Assembly: GCA_025200525.1 (NCBI GenBank)
Contig: CM045761.1
Span: forward strand, 103,206,182 to 103,270,181
DNA length: 64,000 nt
Origin: Camellia lanceoleosa
Taxonomy: Eukaryota; Streptophyta; Magnoliopsida; Ericales; Theaceae
Reading direction: 5' to 3'
This document shows positions 35,301 through 44,974 of the stretch, piece after piece. Below the pieces are notes generated by a model, which ran no database searches, had not been told where the DNA came from, and saw only the letters and a list, made by a program, of their open reading frames with translations. The stretch's first letter is position 1, and each line of letters starts with the position of its first letter. A program made the translations under genes and the position numbers.

Positions 35301-38300
35301 TATCGCCTACGCCTCTCGCCAGCTTAAACCCCATGAGAAAAGTTATCCCACACATGACCTTGAATTGGCAAAAGCTTGTCTTTATGCTAAAGATTTGGCG
35401 ACATTATCTCAGATGGGACTTCTTGTGATATTTATATCGATCATAAAAGCCTCAAATACCTCTTCACCCAAAAGGAGTTGAATATGCGCCAACGGCGGTG
35501 GCTAGAACTTATTAAAGACTATGATTTGCAGCTTCACTATCATCCTGGCAAAGCGAACACGGTAGCAGACGCACTCAGTCGGAAAAATATGGGAAAATCA
35601 AGTAGTCTATTGACAGAAAGTAAAGAATTGATAGGGGACCTGAATAAGATGGAAATTGACTTAATACTACCTGGGCAAAGAGCAACAATAGCGGCAATGA
35701 TGGCTCAACCGGCACTACTGGAAGAGATCAAGCTACGTCAAATGGAGGACGACGCCCTCAAGAAAATATGTAGTGAAATGGAGACAAAACCAAGACTGGG
35801 ATTTACTTTGACACCATTGCCCCCAAAATTTCAGAGTCGAGTGTGTGTCCCTAATGTGGTAGAACTTAAACGAAAGTTGATGAAAGAAGCACATGCCTCG
35901 AGAGTCTCAATACATCCAGGAAGTACCAAAATGTACCAAGATTTGAAACAACATTTCTGGTGGCCAAGTATGAAGAGGGAGATTGCAGAGTTTGTATCTA
36001 AATGTTTGCAGTGCCAGCAAGTTAAAGCAGAACATCAGAAACCCGCAGGGTTGTTACAACCCCTTCCAGTTCCGGAGTGGAAATGGGAACACCTAACGAT
36101 GGATTTTGTAGTAGGATTACCACGGACGCCTCGAGGTATGAATTCGATATGGGTTATTGTTGACCGATTAACCAAATCCGCCCATTTCTTGCCTGTGAAG
36201 ACCCAATATAACGCCGACAAACTTGCTTTGCTCTATATAGATGAAATTGTAAGGCTTCACGGAGTCCCAGTTTCAATTGTGTCGGACAGAGATCCAAAAT
36301 TTGTATCACGGTTTTGGCAGAGTCTACAGAATGCAATGGGTACAGAATTGAAGTTCAGTACAGCTTTCCATCCTCAAACCGATGGACAGTCCGAAAGGAC
36401 GATTCAGACGTTAGAAGATATGCTTCGAATGTGTGTTCTGGATTTTCAAGAGAGCCGAGACTCATCTACCATTGATTGAATTCACAGATAATAATAGCCA
36501 CCATTCGAGTATTCAAATGGCACCTTATGAAGCCCTCAGATGGGAGACCGTGTCGCCACCAAAGGTGTCGGGCCGAGGTAGGAGATAGGCCTTTGTTAGG
36601 GCCAGAGATCGTTCAATTAACTACCGAGAAAGTGAAGATTATTCGAGAAAGGTCAAAACGCCAAAGCAAAGTGTAAGAGTTACGCAGATAACCGACGAAG
36701 GAATTTGGAATTTGATGAGAACAGTCATGTCTTTGTGAAAGTCACTCCAATGAAAGGTCACCCAAGATTTGGAAAGAAGGGTAAACTAACACCCCGATAT
36801 GTCGGTCCCTTTCAGATTTTACAGAAAGTTGGAACAGTAGCTTACCGAGTTGCCCTTCCGCCACATTTGAGTCAGGTTCATAACGTATTTCATGTTTCTA
36901 TGCTCCGAGAGTACCTTCCAGATCCATCCCATATTATTGACCATCATCAGATTGAGCTAACCGACAGGTTAACATATGAAGAAAACCAATTCGACTCGAT
37001 CGTCAGTGAAACAGCATTTAACCGAAATTCCAATGGTAAAAGTGGAGTGGCAAGAGCACTACGGGACTGAGGCAACCTGGGAAAAAGAGGATGAAATGCA
37101 AAATCAATATCCGTATCTATTTTCGTCCTAAGGTAAAAGCAAGTTTGGAGGACCAAACTTAAATAAGGGGGGGAGAGTGTAATACCCCGACCCTCATATC
37201 TGATTCTGCTGTCTTTATAATTCCCTATTCCGTGTCTTTGAATGTTATTGTGAAAATCTATGTGAAAATATAGTAAAAGAGCATGGAACTTAGAGATATG
37301 AGTTTCTATTTGTTGAATTAGAACGTATCTGTTACACTTGAATTACTTAAAATGGAAATTGAGCATCTTAGAGATTTAATTTGCAGAAATTGATTTGATA
37401 TTTGGAATCTACATGATTTTTAAGCTATAAGGGGATTTTCTGTGAAATTTTTATTTCGGCACCCTAAAGCGATTGATTTTCGTCTTTTATGCCTTATATA
37501 TATATTGTTATACCTATCTAAGACTTGTAGAATTGAGATCAAAAAACGTGGCTACTTTGGAAAGAAAGGAAGAGAGAAACGTGAGAGTTGAAGGAGAAGA
37601 ATTGGGGGAACTAAATTTGACTCACCAAAGAAGCTCATCCATTTGTAGGATTGGGAGTTTGAGGTTAAGGTAACCAATTCCTAGTTTAACTTCTCAAGAA
37701 CTTCATCTCATGCTTGTGTTGACTCATGGATAATCTATGTTTGCTTCATTAGGGTTTCTCATTGATTTGGTGCCTTGACACTTTGGACATCAATCTTTGT
37801 TTCTATAGCATTAATTCATACCAAGATGTTACTACTATGAGCTATGTTTGTTGAATTTGTAGAACTTAAATATATTTGGGTCATTGGATGGAATTTGTGA
37901 AAGTGTTGGCTTGATGAAGCCTTTAACTTGGTCTAAATTAGCATGATTAAGCTTTCCTCCATGTTGGGGTGTTGTTAAGTGGAAGTATTGCATGAATTTC
38001 ACCCTTGATTGCATGAAAAATTGGGTTTGAATAGTGAATTTTGGCTTGAGATCTGCCGCCTCAATTGGGTAGTCTTCCGCCGAGCGGAGGTCGTACGCCG
38101 AGCGTGAAAATGCACCTCCCAGCAGTTTTCTGAAAATTTACCCTGTCCGCTCGAGCGGAGAACTTTACGCTCGAGCGTAAAAATCGACCATCCAGTATTT
38201 TGGCAGCACTACACTGTCCGCTCGAGCGGACAAAGCTACGCTCGAGCGGAGGACTGTTTCAGCAAAAATACATTTTGTTCAGTTTTTTGTGTTTGACTCT

Positions 38301-41300
38301 TCGGTGCTATTAGAATATTCTTTTCTGATGAGTCTTAAGAGATTATGACTTTATAAAAGTGTGGAGGTATGTGAATCGATTTTAAAGGAAAATAATACTA
38401 ATTTATTAGTTATGTTGTGTGTAGGGCACACTCCAGGAGGAACTCATACGCCACCACAACACTGTGAGTAATAGTGCATTTTACATATATTTATGTATCC
38501 GCTTCAGAAGATAAGATCATAACTTATATGTCGAACTAGAATCAAACCGAGTCGAAAAGACTATCAGTGCCGCAAGGCTACCCGAGTCGAAAAGACTATC
38601 TGCGTCGCAAGGCTACCCGAGTCGAAGACTATCTGCGGCCGCAAGGCTACTCACAGTTGTGCAAGGCTACCCGAGCCGAAGGCTATCTGTGCCGCAAGGC
38701 TATCTCGGGCCAACAGCCAATCTGTTATCTCAGATTTGGTTTTGGATACACATACTCAGACATGGTGATTTTATTACTACGCACTACTATTCACCGAGCT
38801 TGTCTCATTCTCGTAGTTTTGTTTGATTCAGAGGAACCAAATTTGAGGAGCCGATCTAGCACACTTCATGCATTTTGTCACTTAAGGATTACCAGCATCG
38901 GAGGAAACCCTTACATATTAGATCGCTTTTCTAAACGGAATTTTTGGTATCCACATCACCGTCGTGGTTATGTATTTATTGTTTTGTACGCCTAAAACCT
39001 GGGCTGGATTGTAAATGTTTATGTAATCTCTTTTTGTGTGCATGCTACGTTATGTTCAATGTTAAGATGGTCCTGGCTTGTTGATAGTTGCTAAATGGAT
39101 ATTTCTAGACGTCGTTTTAAATTTAATGCTTCCGTTCAGGCCCCCAAAGTATACCACACAAAGTTATTCTGCTCTGCCGCTAAGTCATGCCCAAACTTAT
39201 AGGGGCGGGTTGGGGTGTGACAAAGGAACACACAAACCCTTAATCGATTAAGAGTAGAACACACAGTCCCAAACTCGATTTTCGAACACGCATCCAAGTT
39301 GATGGTGAACACATTACCTTAATCGATTAAGAGTAGAACACACACCCAAACTCGATTTTACGAACACGCAGTAAGTTGATGGTGAACACACGCCCAATCG
39401 ATTAAGAGTAGAACACATGTACCCAAACTCTGATTTTCTGAACACGCAGTCCAAGTTGATGGTGAACACACAGCCCACACTGATTAAGAGTAGAACACAC
39501 AGCCCAAACTCTGATTTTTTGAACACGCAGTCCAAGTTGATGGTGAACACACAGCCCACACTGATTAAGAGTAGAACACACAGCCCAAACTCTGATTTTC
39601 TGAACACGCAGTCCAAGTTGATGGTGAACACACAGCCCAAACACAGAGTTACTGAACACACAGCCCAGATTCGAAGTGAACACACAGCCCACTGATTAAG
39701 AGTTCATTTGCACACAGCTTCTTCATTTCATTTGCACACAGCTTGTTATTTGCACACGGCTTGCATTTTGTAGTGTACTGAACACATGCATTTATTTTGA
39801 ATGCAGGTTGACTCTCGCACTGTACGAGGATACGGGTCTACTGCCGCGAGAGACTGGTATGCTGAGCTTCCGGAGGCTGTCCGGGATCTAGTTGATCTAG
39901 CAGGGTTTGGACCATTCTGTGTGGGATTAGCTCGCTGCCCCGCCAGTAGGACATTGTTAGCTGCTTTAGTGGAGAGATGGTGGGACACCACCAGTTCCTT
40001 TCACTTTTCTGCCACCGGGGACCTGACCATGACCCCGCTGGACTTCGCTGTGCTCACCGGCCTAGACATAGGCGGTTGGCCCATTCCTTACGACGAGGAT
40101 ATGGGAGAGTGGGAGGCCGCATGGACATATCTGTTGGGGGCTCGCCCACCTGTAGACAGAGCTTCCGGGAGAGTCCGATACACCTGGTTCTCTTCCCATT
40201 TCCGGAGGCCGGAGATGGAGCCTGAGTCTCCCGAGGAGGTTGAGCAGTATGCCCGTGGCTTCCTCATGTTCCTCTTTGGCACCACTCTGTTTGCCGATAG
40301 GGGGAACACTGTTGGGTTATATCTTCTGAGCGCTCTGGTGGACCTATCACAAAGTCACCATCACGACTGGGTGGCGGCTTGGCTACCCTCTATTGTTACA
40401 TGAATGCAGCCTCTCGCGGACGGGGGGACTTACTCGGCGGCTATTGGAGAGCTTGGGAGGTACGTTCCGTCCTCTTGGTTTACATTTCTGTTCCTCATTA
40501 CTTGTTCATTGCGCACACGGCGCACTTTGCACTCTGTATTCTGCCTTTAGCACTTTGTATTCACATTCGCCTTTGCTTTCTCGGCTATGGGTGTCGTATA
40601 CTTTACCACATTAGCTCAGGAGATGGAGGTGGTGGACTCCTTATGACTCGTTTTCATTAGTATTCGAGGCGAGCACGCGAGCCCTCGAGAGACTCTCTTC
40701 TACCTGCGACAGTATTTTGATACTGTGCGGACGACAGAGGTATTTTAGAACTCTCAGTTCCTTTCATTTTCATCTTTGATCTGCCTTGTATACTCCTGAT
40801 TTCTGATTGATTTATGCACTGGTTATCCGCAGATTACTTGGCAGCCCTGGGCGGTCTTTGGTGATAGTCTCCGATATCAGTATCCCGGAGGATCGACTAA
40901 TTCCCAGTATAGGTTCCTGCTCGAAGGACCAGTTGGCAGGGCATGGTTCCTGGGGGAACGCTTCCTTCGTCAGGTATGGGGGTACGATTCTCAGGACCCT
41001 CCTGCTGTACCTCCAGCCACTATGCGGACTGCCGATAGACTGTCTGCCCAGGAGGTCTTTAGTGCCATACAGGGCACCGATGCTTTGTTATATCTCATGG
41101 ACGGAGACTACGCCACCTACCGTTGTATATATCTGATGCCCCCCTTGACGGGAGTGCGTGCTTCGCCACTGAGGCCTACTGGTATGCCATCTTCGAGTCG
41201 TGCCGGTGCTACGGGTATCCCTTCCTCTAGCAGGGCTGGTGCATCTAGGGGTAGAGGTAGTTCGATTCCTCCGATCCCTCCGTCTCTTCATCATCATCCT

Positions 41301-42182
41301 GGGTGGCCAGACATGCCGACCGAGTTGACGAGTTGGCGGTTCGGGACTCCTTACCAGGTCCCGCTAGAGCCTCCTCTTCCTGACCATAGATATGTCAGAG
41401 ACCCTGATTCGCCCCCGGTATGTTTTACAGCTTTGATTTACCAGTCAGATACTTGGACATTCATTCCTCCGCTGATAGTTTTGCATTTGTATTTGCAGCC
41501 CCCAGTTGAGTACACGGACGAGCTGCTCGGGATGCTGGCCATATTCGAGGGCATGATCCTACGGAGGGAGGCACAGATGGCCATCATGGGCGTGCAGGTA
41601 CTGTTCATCTTTCCTGTATTTAGCATATTTCTGATGATATACTGGTTTTGAACATCTTGCTGTATTGATAAGCTGTGTAGAGCACATCTAACACACACTC
41701 CATTCGCATTTTGTACTCGCATCTGCTTTTCATATTTGAACTGATGTATTTGAACTTTTCATTTTCAGATGCCTCCCGTGTATGCTTCGTTGCAGGCCGG
41801 ACCATCCGGGCCTTCTCAGGGAGGGCGAGGTACTGGACCTGTTCATGGTACTGGGCCATCTAGGCCTTTTCGAGGAGCTGGGCCAGCCAGGCCTTCTCAG
41901 AGAGCTGGGCCATCTAGGCCTTTTCAAGGAGCTCGAGGAGCAGAGTCGTCCCGCAGGCGTAGGGCACCTATTATTGATGAGGAGGAGGAGGAGGAGGTCG
42001 CAGACCGTGAGTCCGAGACATCCGCTGGGGAGGGAGGCTCCGGTCTTGGTTCCGGGAGTGGAGATGAGGCTGAGGGGGATCCGGAGGATGATAGCTCTGA
42101 CCCGGATGATGATGATGGTGCAGAGGTCATCCCGCAGAAGAGGATGAGAGGACCTCCTCATTCCCGTTCCCGAGGAGATTGA
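29314..42182 (+). CDS. Antisense plant mobile domain (PMD) gene, copy 2 (best-preserved exons), interrupted by a chromovirus in intron 1
   Basis: Exons: 1, 29314-29530; 2, 39807-40459; 3, about 40590-40739; 4, 40833-41417; 5, 41499-41597; 6, 41769-42182. All join in phase 0, for about 700 residues. Exon 2 is open for 199 codons: [51 protein letters not shown], then [20 protein letters not shown]. Exon 4 is fully open (195 codons) with [20 protein letters not shown] and [18 protein letters not shown]. Exon 6 encodes Gly/Arg/Pro-rich repeats ([15 protein letters not shown]), RRRR, an acidic run and a PQKRMRG-type basic motif, suggesting a nuclear protein. PMD proteins of the MAIN/MAIL1 type act in the nucleus in silencing; the role inside a retrotransposon is unknown. 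Breaks: exon 1, the end of exon 2, exon 3 and its acceptor (CTCGG for CTCAG). Intron 1 is extended from about 1.5 kb to 10.3 kb by the insertion. Confidence 0.75.
29723..30485. repeat. 81-bp minisatellite in PMD intron 1, copy 2, left part
   Basis: Same three-part unit as 8453-9566, about nine units, stopped by the inserted LTR at 30486 within the unit (after GATGGTGAA). Confidence 0.95.
30801..30810 (+). promoter_or_regulatory. TATA box of the Tekay-like 5' LTR
   Basis: TATATATATA, 315 bp from the LTR start; the 3' LTR has the same box at 37494-37505. Confidence 0.55.
31859..32015. repeat. Tandem repeats of about 34 bp in the Tekay-like LTR
   Basis: Four to five units of GTCGAAGACTATCTGC(G)GCCGCAAGGCTACCCGA, with small length changes. 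The 3' LTR has them at about 38548-38710. Confidence 0.8.
32537..32548 (+). other. Primer-binding site of the Tekay-like element (initiator Met tRNA)
   Basis: TGGTATCAGAGC two bases after the LTR, the usual start of a site complementary to plant initiator tRNA-Met. Confidence 0.85.
32724..33522 (+). pseudogene. gag of the Tekay-like element, broken
   Basis: Starts [20 protein letters not shown], then a Gln/Pro-rich linker, then the capsid-like domain ([57 protein letters not shown]). A frame shift near 33230 moves the rest to another frame (33271-33522, [20 protein letters not shown]). The zinc knuckle expected near 33550 is not recognisable. Retrotrans_gag family; it forms the virus-like particle. 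Confidence 0.85.
33780..34140 (+). pseudogene. Protease of the Tekay-like element
   Basis: Reads [20 protein letters not shown], the aspartic protease active-site region; the family has DSG or DTG where this has DSS (33832-33840). A frame shift near 33955 precedes the second part, with [18 protein letters not shown]. Confidence 0.75.
34141..35148 (+). pseudogene. Reverse transcriptase of the Tekay-like element, broken
   Basis: Begins with [20 protein letters not shown]. The palm keeps the catalytic FIDD box (34816-34827) within [13 protein letters not shown]. At least five frame shifts split the domain, for example near 34390, 34600 and 34850. The thumb (about 34960-35120) is recognisable in mixed frames. 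Confidence 0.8.
35149..35590 (+). pseudogene. RNase H of the Tekay-like element
   Basis: [19 protein letters not shown] and [20 protein letters not shown] give the first acidic site and the typical middle. A frame shift near 35395 leads to [20 protein letters not shown] and VADALSRK at the start of the integrase frame. Confidence 0.85.
35590..36479 (+). CDS. Integrase core of the Tekay-like element, open to the catalytic Glu
   Basis: Part of an open frame 35478-36479 (333 codons). Zinc finger H139, H146, C176, C179 ([11 protein letters not shown]). Core D209 (TMDFVVGLP), D270 (VSDRDPKF) and E306 (GQSERTIQ), spaced as DD35E. Integrase joins the cDNA to chromosomal DNA in the nucleus. The frame breaks at 36479, so the C-terminal part is in other frames. 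Confidence 0.9.
36480..37131 (+). pseudogene. Integrase C-terminus and chromodomain of the Tekay-like element
   Basis: 36705-37020 reads [34 protein letters not shown] (GPY/F module) and [19 protein letters not shown]. After a frame shift, 37032-37131 reads [20 protein letters not shown], a chromodomain end, then a stop (TAA 37129-37131). Chromodomains guide chromovirus insertion to certain chromatin. Confidence 0.85.
37162..37177 (+). other. Polypurine tract of the Tekay-like element
   Basis: AATAAGGGGGGGAGAG directly before the 3' LTR start TGTAATAC. Confidence 0.85.
37178..39222 (+). repeat. 3' LTR of the Tekay-like element
   Basis: 2045 bp. Holds perfect palindromes TCCGCTCGAGCGGA, TTTACGCTCGAGCGTAAA and GTCCGCTCGAGCGGAC between 38146 and 38231. 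It is cleaner than the 5' LTR at the CAG/CTG sites. Confidence 0.9.
39226..39702. repeat. 81-bp minisatellite in PMD intron 1, copy 2, right part
   Basis: About six units. Those from 39425 to 39640 are near-perfect 81-mers. It is followed by CTTCTTCATTTC and the exon 2 acceptor (39805-39806). Confidence 0.95.
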
Positions 42183-42796
42183 TGTTATTTCCTGCTTTAT
42201 TTTACTTTTCGCTAGTAGTTTTGTAGCACTTTGCATATTGTTAGGCAGTTTTATTTCTTGTAAAACTTGTACCTTTATTTTGTTGAAAAACATGATGGAA
42301 TGAAACAGCTTTTCAAAAGATGTTTGTATTTGAAATTCTTAGCATCGCACCGCATCATTTTGCACAAAATGGAATTGAATGAAAATGTGCCTTGTGTATT
42401 TACCGGGTCAGGTAATGAACTGACGCAACAAATCAAAACTCGGCTCAGTAAGAAATAACAGAATCTTAGCAAGTTTACAACTCGATAAACAAAGTACAAT
42501 CAATGTTAACGACTCGATAAACAAGACTTAACAAAATTGCATAAAAAAGTAATAACTCAAAACAAAATGCGACAGCTCGACAAAACTTACAACTCGACAA
42601 ACAAAGCAACAACTCGATAAGCAAAACACAACAAAGCGTACTTCGGACGGACGATCTGGGTGATGAAACGCATCCGAATTTGAGAGAAATGGAGGCCTTC
42701 GACGTTCCCGATGCCTAGAACTACTTCAAACTTCCTTCCGGGGGGCGAAACAGGACCAACACGCGGCCAAACACATTTTGTATCTGGGAATTAGAG
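42183..42796. other. Spacer between the antisense genes, copy 2
   Basis: AT-rich, with repeated ACTCGATAAACAAAG-like words at 42479-42620. No gene supported. Confidence 0.5.
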
Positions 42797-42834
42797 GGTG
42801 GCCGGCCTACTAGGATAGATGGCCGGCCGGCCAC
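42797..42834. promoter_or_regulatory. GGCCGG cluster upstream of the DUF7745-like gene, copy 2
   Basis: GGTGGCCGGCC, then 10 bases, then ATGGCCGGCCGGCCAC, ending 57 bp before the TATA box at 42891. The second half is an almost perfect palindrome. Confidence 0.5.
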
Positions 42835-42890
42835 TTCCTCCGCAACCCCCAGAATTTTGACACTTGTCCTTTGAATAGTGTTTTACCCCT

Positions 42891-42898
42891 CTATAAAA
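42891..42898 (+). promoter_or_regulatory. TATA box of the DUF7745-like gene, copy 2
   Basis: CTATAAAAGCCCC, 54 bp before the start codon. Confidence 0.7.
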
Positions 42899-42944
42899 GC
42901 CCCAGCCTTGGAACTTATTCATTTCATCACCGTTTCTCACAAAA

Positions 42945-44239
42945 ATGGAGGCATTTCTCGCAGAAAATCTCACATCTCGGATTTCTTCTCTAGATGGCTC
43001 GGAAAAGATGAACTTCCGGGGTTTCGGCCTAAATGCACTATTTACGTTGAGGCGGACTCCACTGCACCTTCCTTTCCTCCGTGCCGCGGCAAGGTTTTGG
43101 AACCCGGTGACGCATGTCTTTAGCTTCGGCGGACAAGAGGTATGTCCTACTTTCGAAGATTTTCAAGTCTTGATGGAGTTTGAACGCTCAGAAGAGATTT
43201 TGCCTCAGTCTCGTTTTGGCCACACCCAAGCTTTAGGGCGGATATGTGGTTTCAATGCGCATGATGCTCGATCTCTGATTGGTAATGGCTTGTTGGATAT
43301 CCCGAGCTTGATTTACCGATTCTCTGATGCCGGTGACCGTAGCAACCATCATTGGCAAGGTTTCCGACAACATGCGATATGCTTGTGCATGCTATCTCAT
43401 TTTCTGTTCGTCTCAGGCCCTGGAGGAGCTAGCATCCGTCTGATCGAAGTTGCAAAGGCTTGAAAGAGGGAAAGAGTTGCATTGCCATGACTCTGGCCGA
43501 GACACTGATGGGCTTGGATGCTTTCCACTGCCGGGAAACAACCAGGTTCACAGGGAGTCCACTACTGCTGCAGGTAATGTTTCCCACCCAAGCTCACATA
43601 TGTATTCGTTCACATCACTCGGCCCTCGGGCTCGATTTTTCTCACAAAACCCTTATCTTACTTTTCTCTCATCGCACATCGCACATCTCTCTATTCTTTA
43701 TTCTCTCATTTTTCATCCCTCCCCAGATATGGTTGATGGACAAATTGAGAGTTGTGGACTCTTGCCCTGCTTATTCTGCCCGTGGCTACTTCTTTCGACA
43801 ACGCCTGGTCGATGCCCTTGATGAGGGATGGTGGTTTGAATGGATGTGCAATTTGTCTGCTGATTGCATTGCTTGGCGCTGTCCTTGGCTTAACCTTCCG
43901 GCGATGAGCTATAGCATGTTTCAAGATACTGGGATCCGGTTGGTCGGCTTGACTCATTGCGTATTTTATTCCCCATTCCGCATTCTGCGTCAGTTTGGCC
44001 ATGATCAGACTTGCCCTTCGGAGGGGATTGAGTACCCAACCACTTTCCCGGTTCGAGGTGCACACCTTGCCCGACATACTTCGGCCTGGAGGGCTAGAGA
44101 GCTGCTGTCCCCCGCCCCTATCTTCAGTTTCACTTTATCTGACGAGTGCTGGGATTGGCTCAATGAAGAAGCACAGGTTGGGCCTAGGTTGGCATCGGAG
44201 GCTTCAACCAGCTCTGGAAGGGGACGCAGGGACACCTGA
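42945..44239 (+). CDS. Antisense DUF7745-like gene, copy 2, two exons
   Basis: Exon A 42945-43573 (MEAFLAENLTSRISSLDGSE, FLRAAARFWNPVTHVFSFGG, CPTFEDFQVLMEFER, SRFGHTQALGRICGFNAHDA, LAETLMGLDAFHC), donor CAG|GTAATG. Exon B 43727-44239, acceptor TCCCCAG, with IWLMDKLRVVDSCPAYSARG, DEGWWFEWMCNLSADCIAW and SDECWDWLNEEAQVG, ending GRGRRDT and TGA. Phase 0, about 380 residues. One missing base near 43455 (GCAAAGG for GCACAAGG in copy 1) is the only frame break I see. From memory it resembles plant DUF7745, whose PMD-like fold and function I cannot confirm. It has its own TATA box and poly(A) signal, and its 3' end faces integrase. Confidence 0.75.
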
Positions 44240-44298
44240 CTTGACTATGCCCCAGATTTATTGCTTTATTAGTACTTTCAAGTTTTCGTTATAAATGT

Positions 44299-44304
44299 AA
44301 TAAA
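44299..44304 (+). terminator. Poly(A) signal after the DUF7745-like gene, copy 2
   Basis: AATAAA within ATGTAATAAAAAAC, 60 bp past the stop codon. Confidence 0.6.
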
Positions 44305-44974
44305 AAACAACTTCAATTGTATGCAAGGGCAAGAGAACTCTGTTTTGAAATCAATGACATTGAAAGTTGTGGTACTGAAAATTCTCCGTTTTTGGTCCAA
44401 AAATGGTCTTAGTTGTGAAAAGATTAATTTGAACAAAGTCAACTTTTATTAAAACTTTTCAAAACTATTTTCGATATGGATCGAATGGACACACCGAAAT
44501 CATCCTTTGAGACACAACCGGATCCTATGGCGGAAATTTGCCCGTAGTTTGAAAAGTGCCTCGGCGATTCATAGCAACGGAAAGTTGCCTCTAGTCTGGA
44601 TGGTGCCGCAACACTTCAATGCAACGGAAAGTTGGCCCTAGTTTGAATTACACTGCATCGAGATCACGATAAATCTTTGATGAATAGAGATGACTGAGAT
44701 GATTAATATGGACAAAGTTGATCGGGGGAAAGATTGGGGCTGAACTTCAGGATGAAGCTGCCTACGTATCCCATAGATGGGAATCAAGCCTTACGTAGTT
44801 CAGGCTTGGGTTCGCTCGAGTATTTTTTTTTACTCTCCTTTTGCGCTCTAACTTTTGCCAAAGCTGCCCTTTGCGGGTTTTCAACCTTGCGAGCTCAGTT
44901 TTTATAATTTCAAATTTTCTATGCTCTGAGTTTTGCCTAGGTCGCCCTTTCGGGTTTTCGGCCCAGCGAGCCTC
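44305..44974. other. Non-coding stretch between convergent genes, copy 2
   Basis: Contains a duplicated GCAACGGAAAGTTG unit (about 44573 and 44622) and the hairpin motif at 44758-44804. No gene supported. Confidence 0.6.
44758..44804. other. Hairpin motif of Tat-like elements, copy 2
   Basis: CTGCCTACGTATCCCAT, two bases, ATGGGA, spacer, TACGTAGTTCAGG. Same as copy 1; compare element 0 at 829-890. Confidence 0.5.

Larger units (their letters stand above)
30486..39222 (+). mobile_element. Tekay/Del-like Ty3/gypsy chromovirus inserted in the minisatellite
   Basis: 8737 bp with LTRs of 2.05 kb (TGTAATACCC...GGTGTGACA), initiator-Met primer-binding site, gag, protease, reverse transcriptase, RNase H, integrase, C-terminal chromodomain and polypurine tract, all on the plus strand. 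Domain order and the chromodomain point to the Tekay (Del) group. The left flank is GTGAA; the right flank reads AAGGAA, which fits a duplicated GTGAA only if CAG was misread. The LTRs are near identical, so insertion was recent. It lies in intron 1 of the PMD gene in the same orientation. Confidence 0.9.

Noticed and set aside
35149..36479. Tekay-like pol as an envelope-bearing retrovirus
   Set aside because: After integrase comes a chromodomain, a stop and the polypurine tract; no env-like frame exists.
29314..44239. PMD and DUF7745-like genes as ordinary host genes into which the elements inserted
   Set aside because: The genes lie at the same place in copies 1 and 2, and PMD also in copy 3, between integrase and 3' LTR, so they travel with the element.
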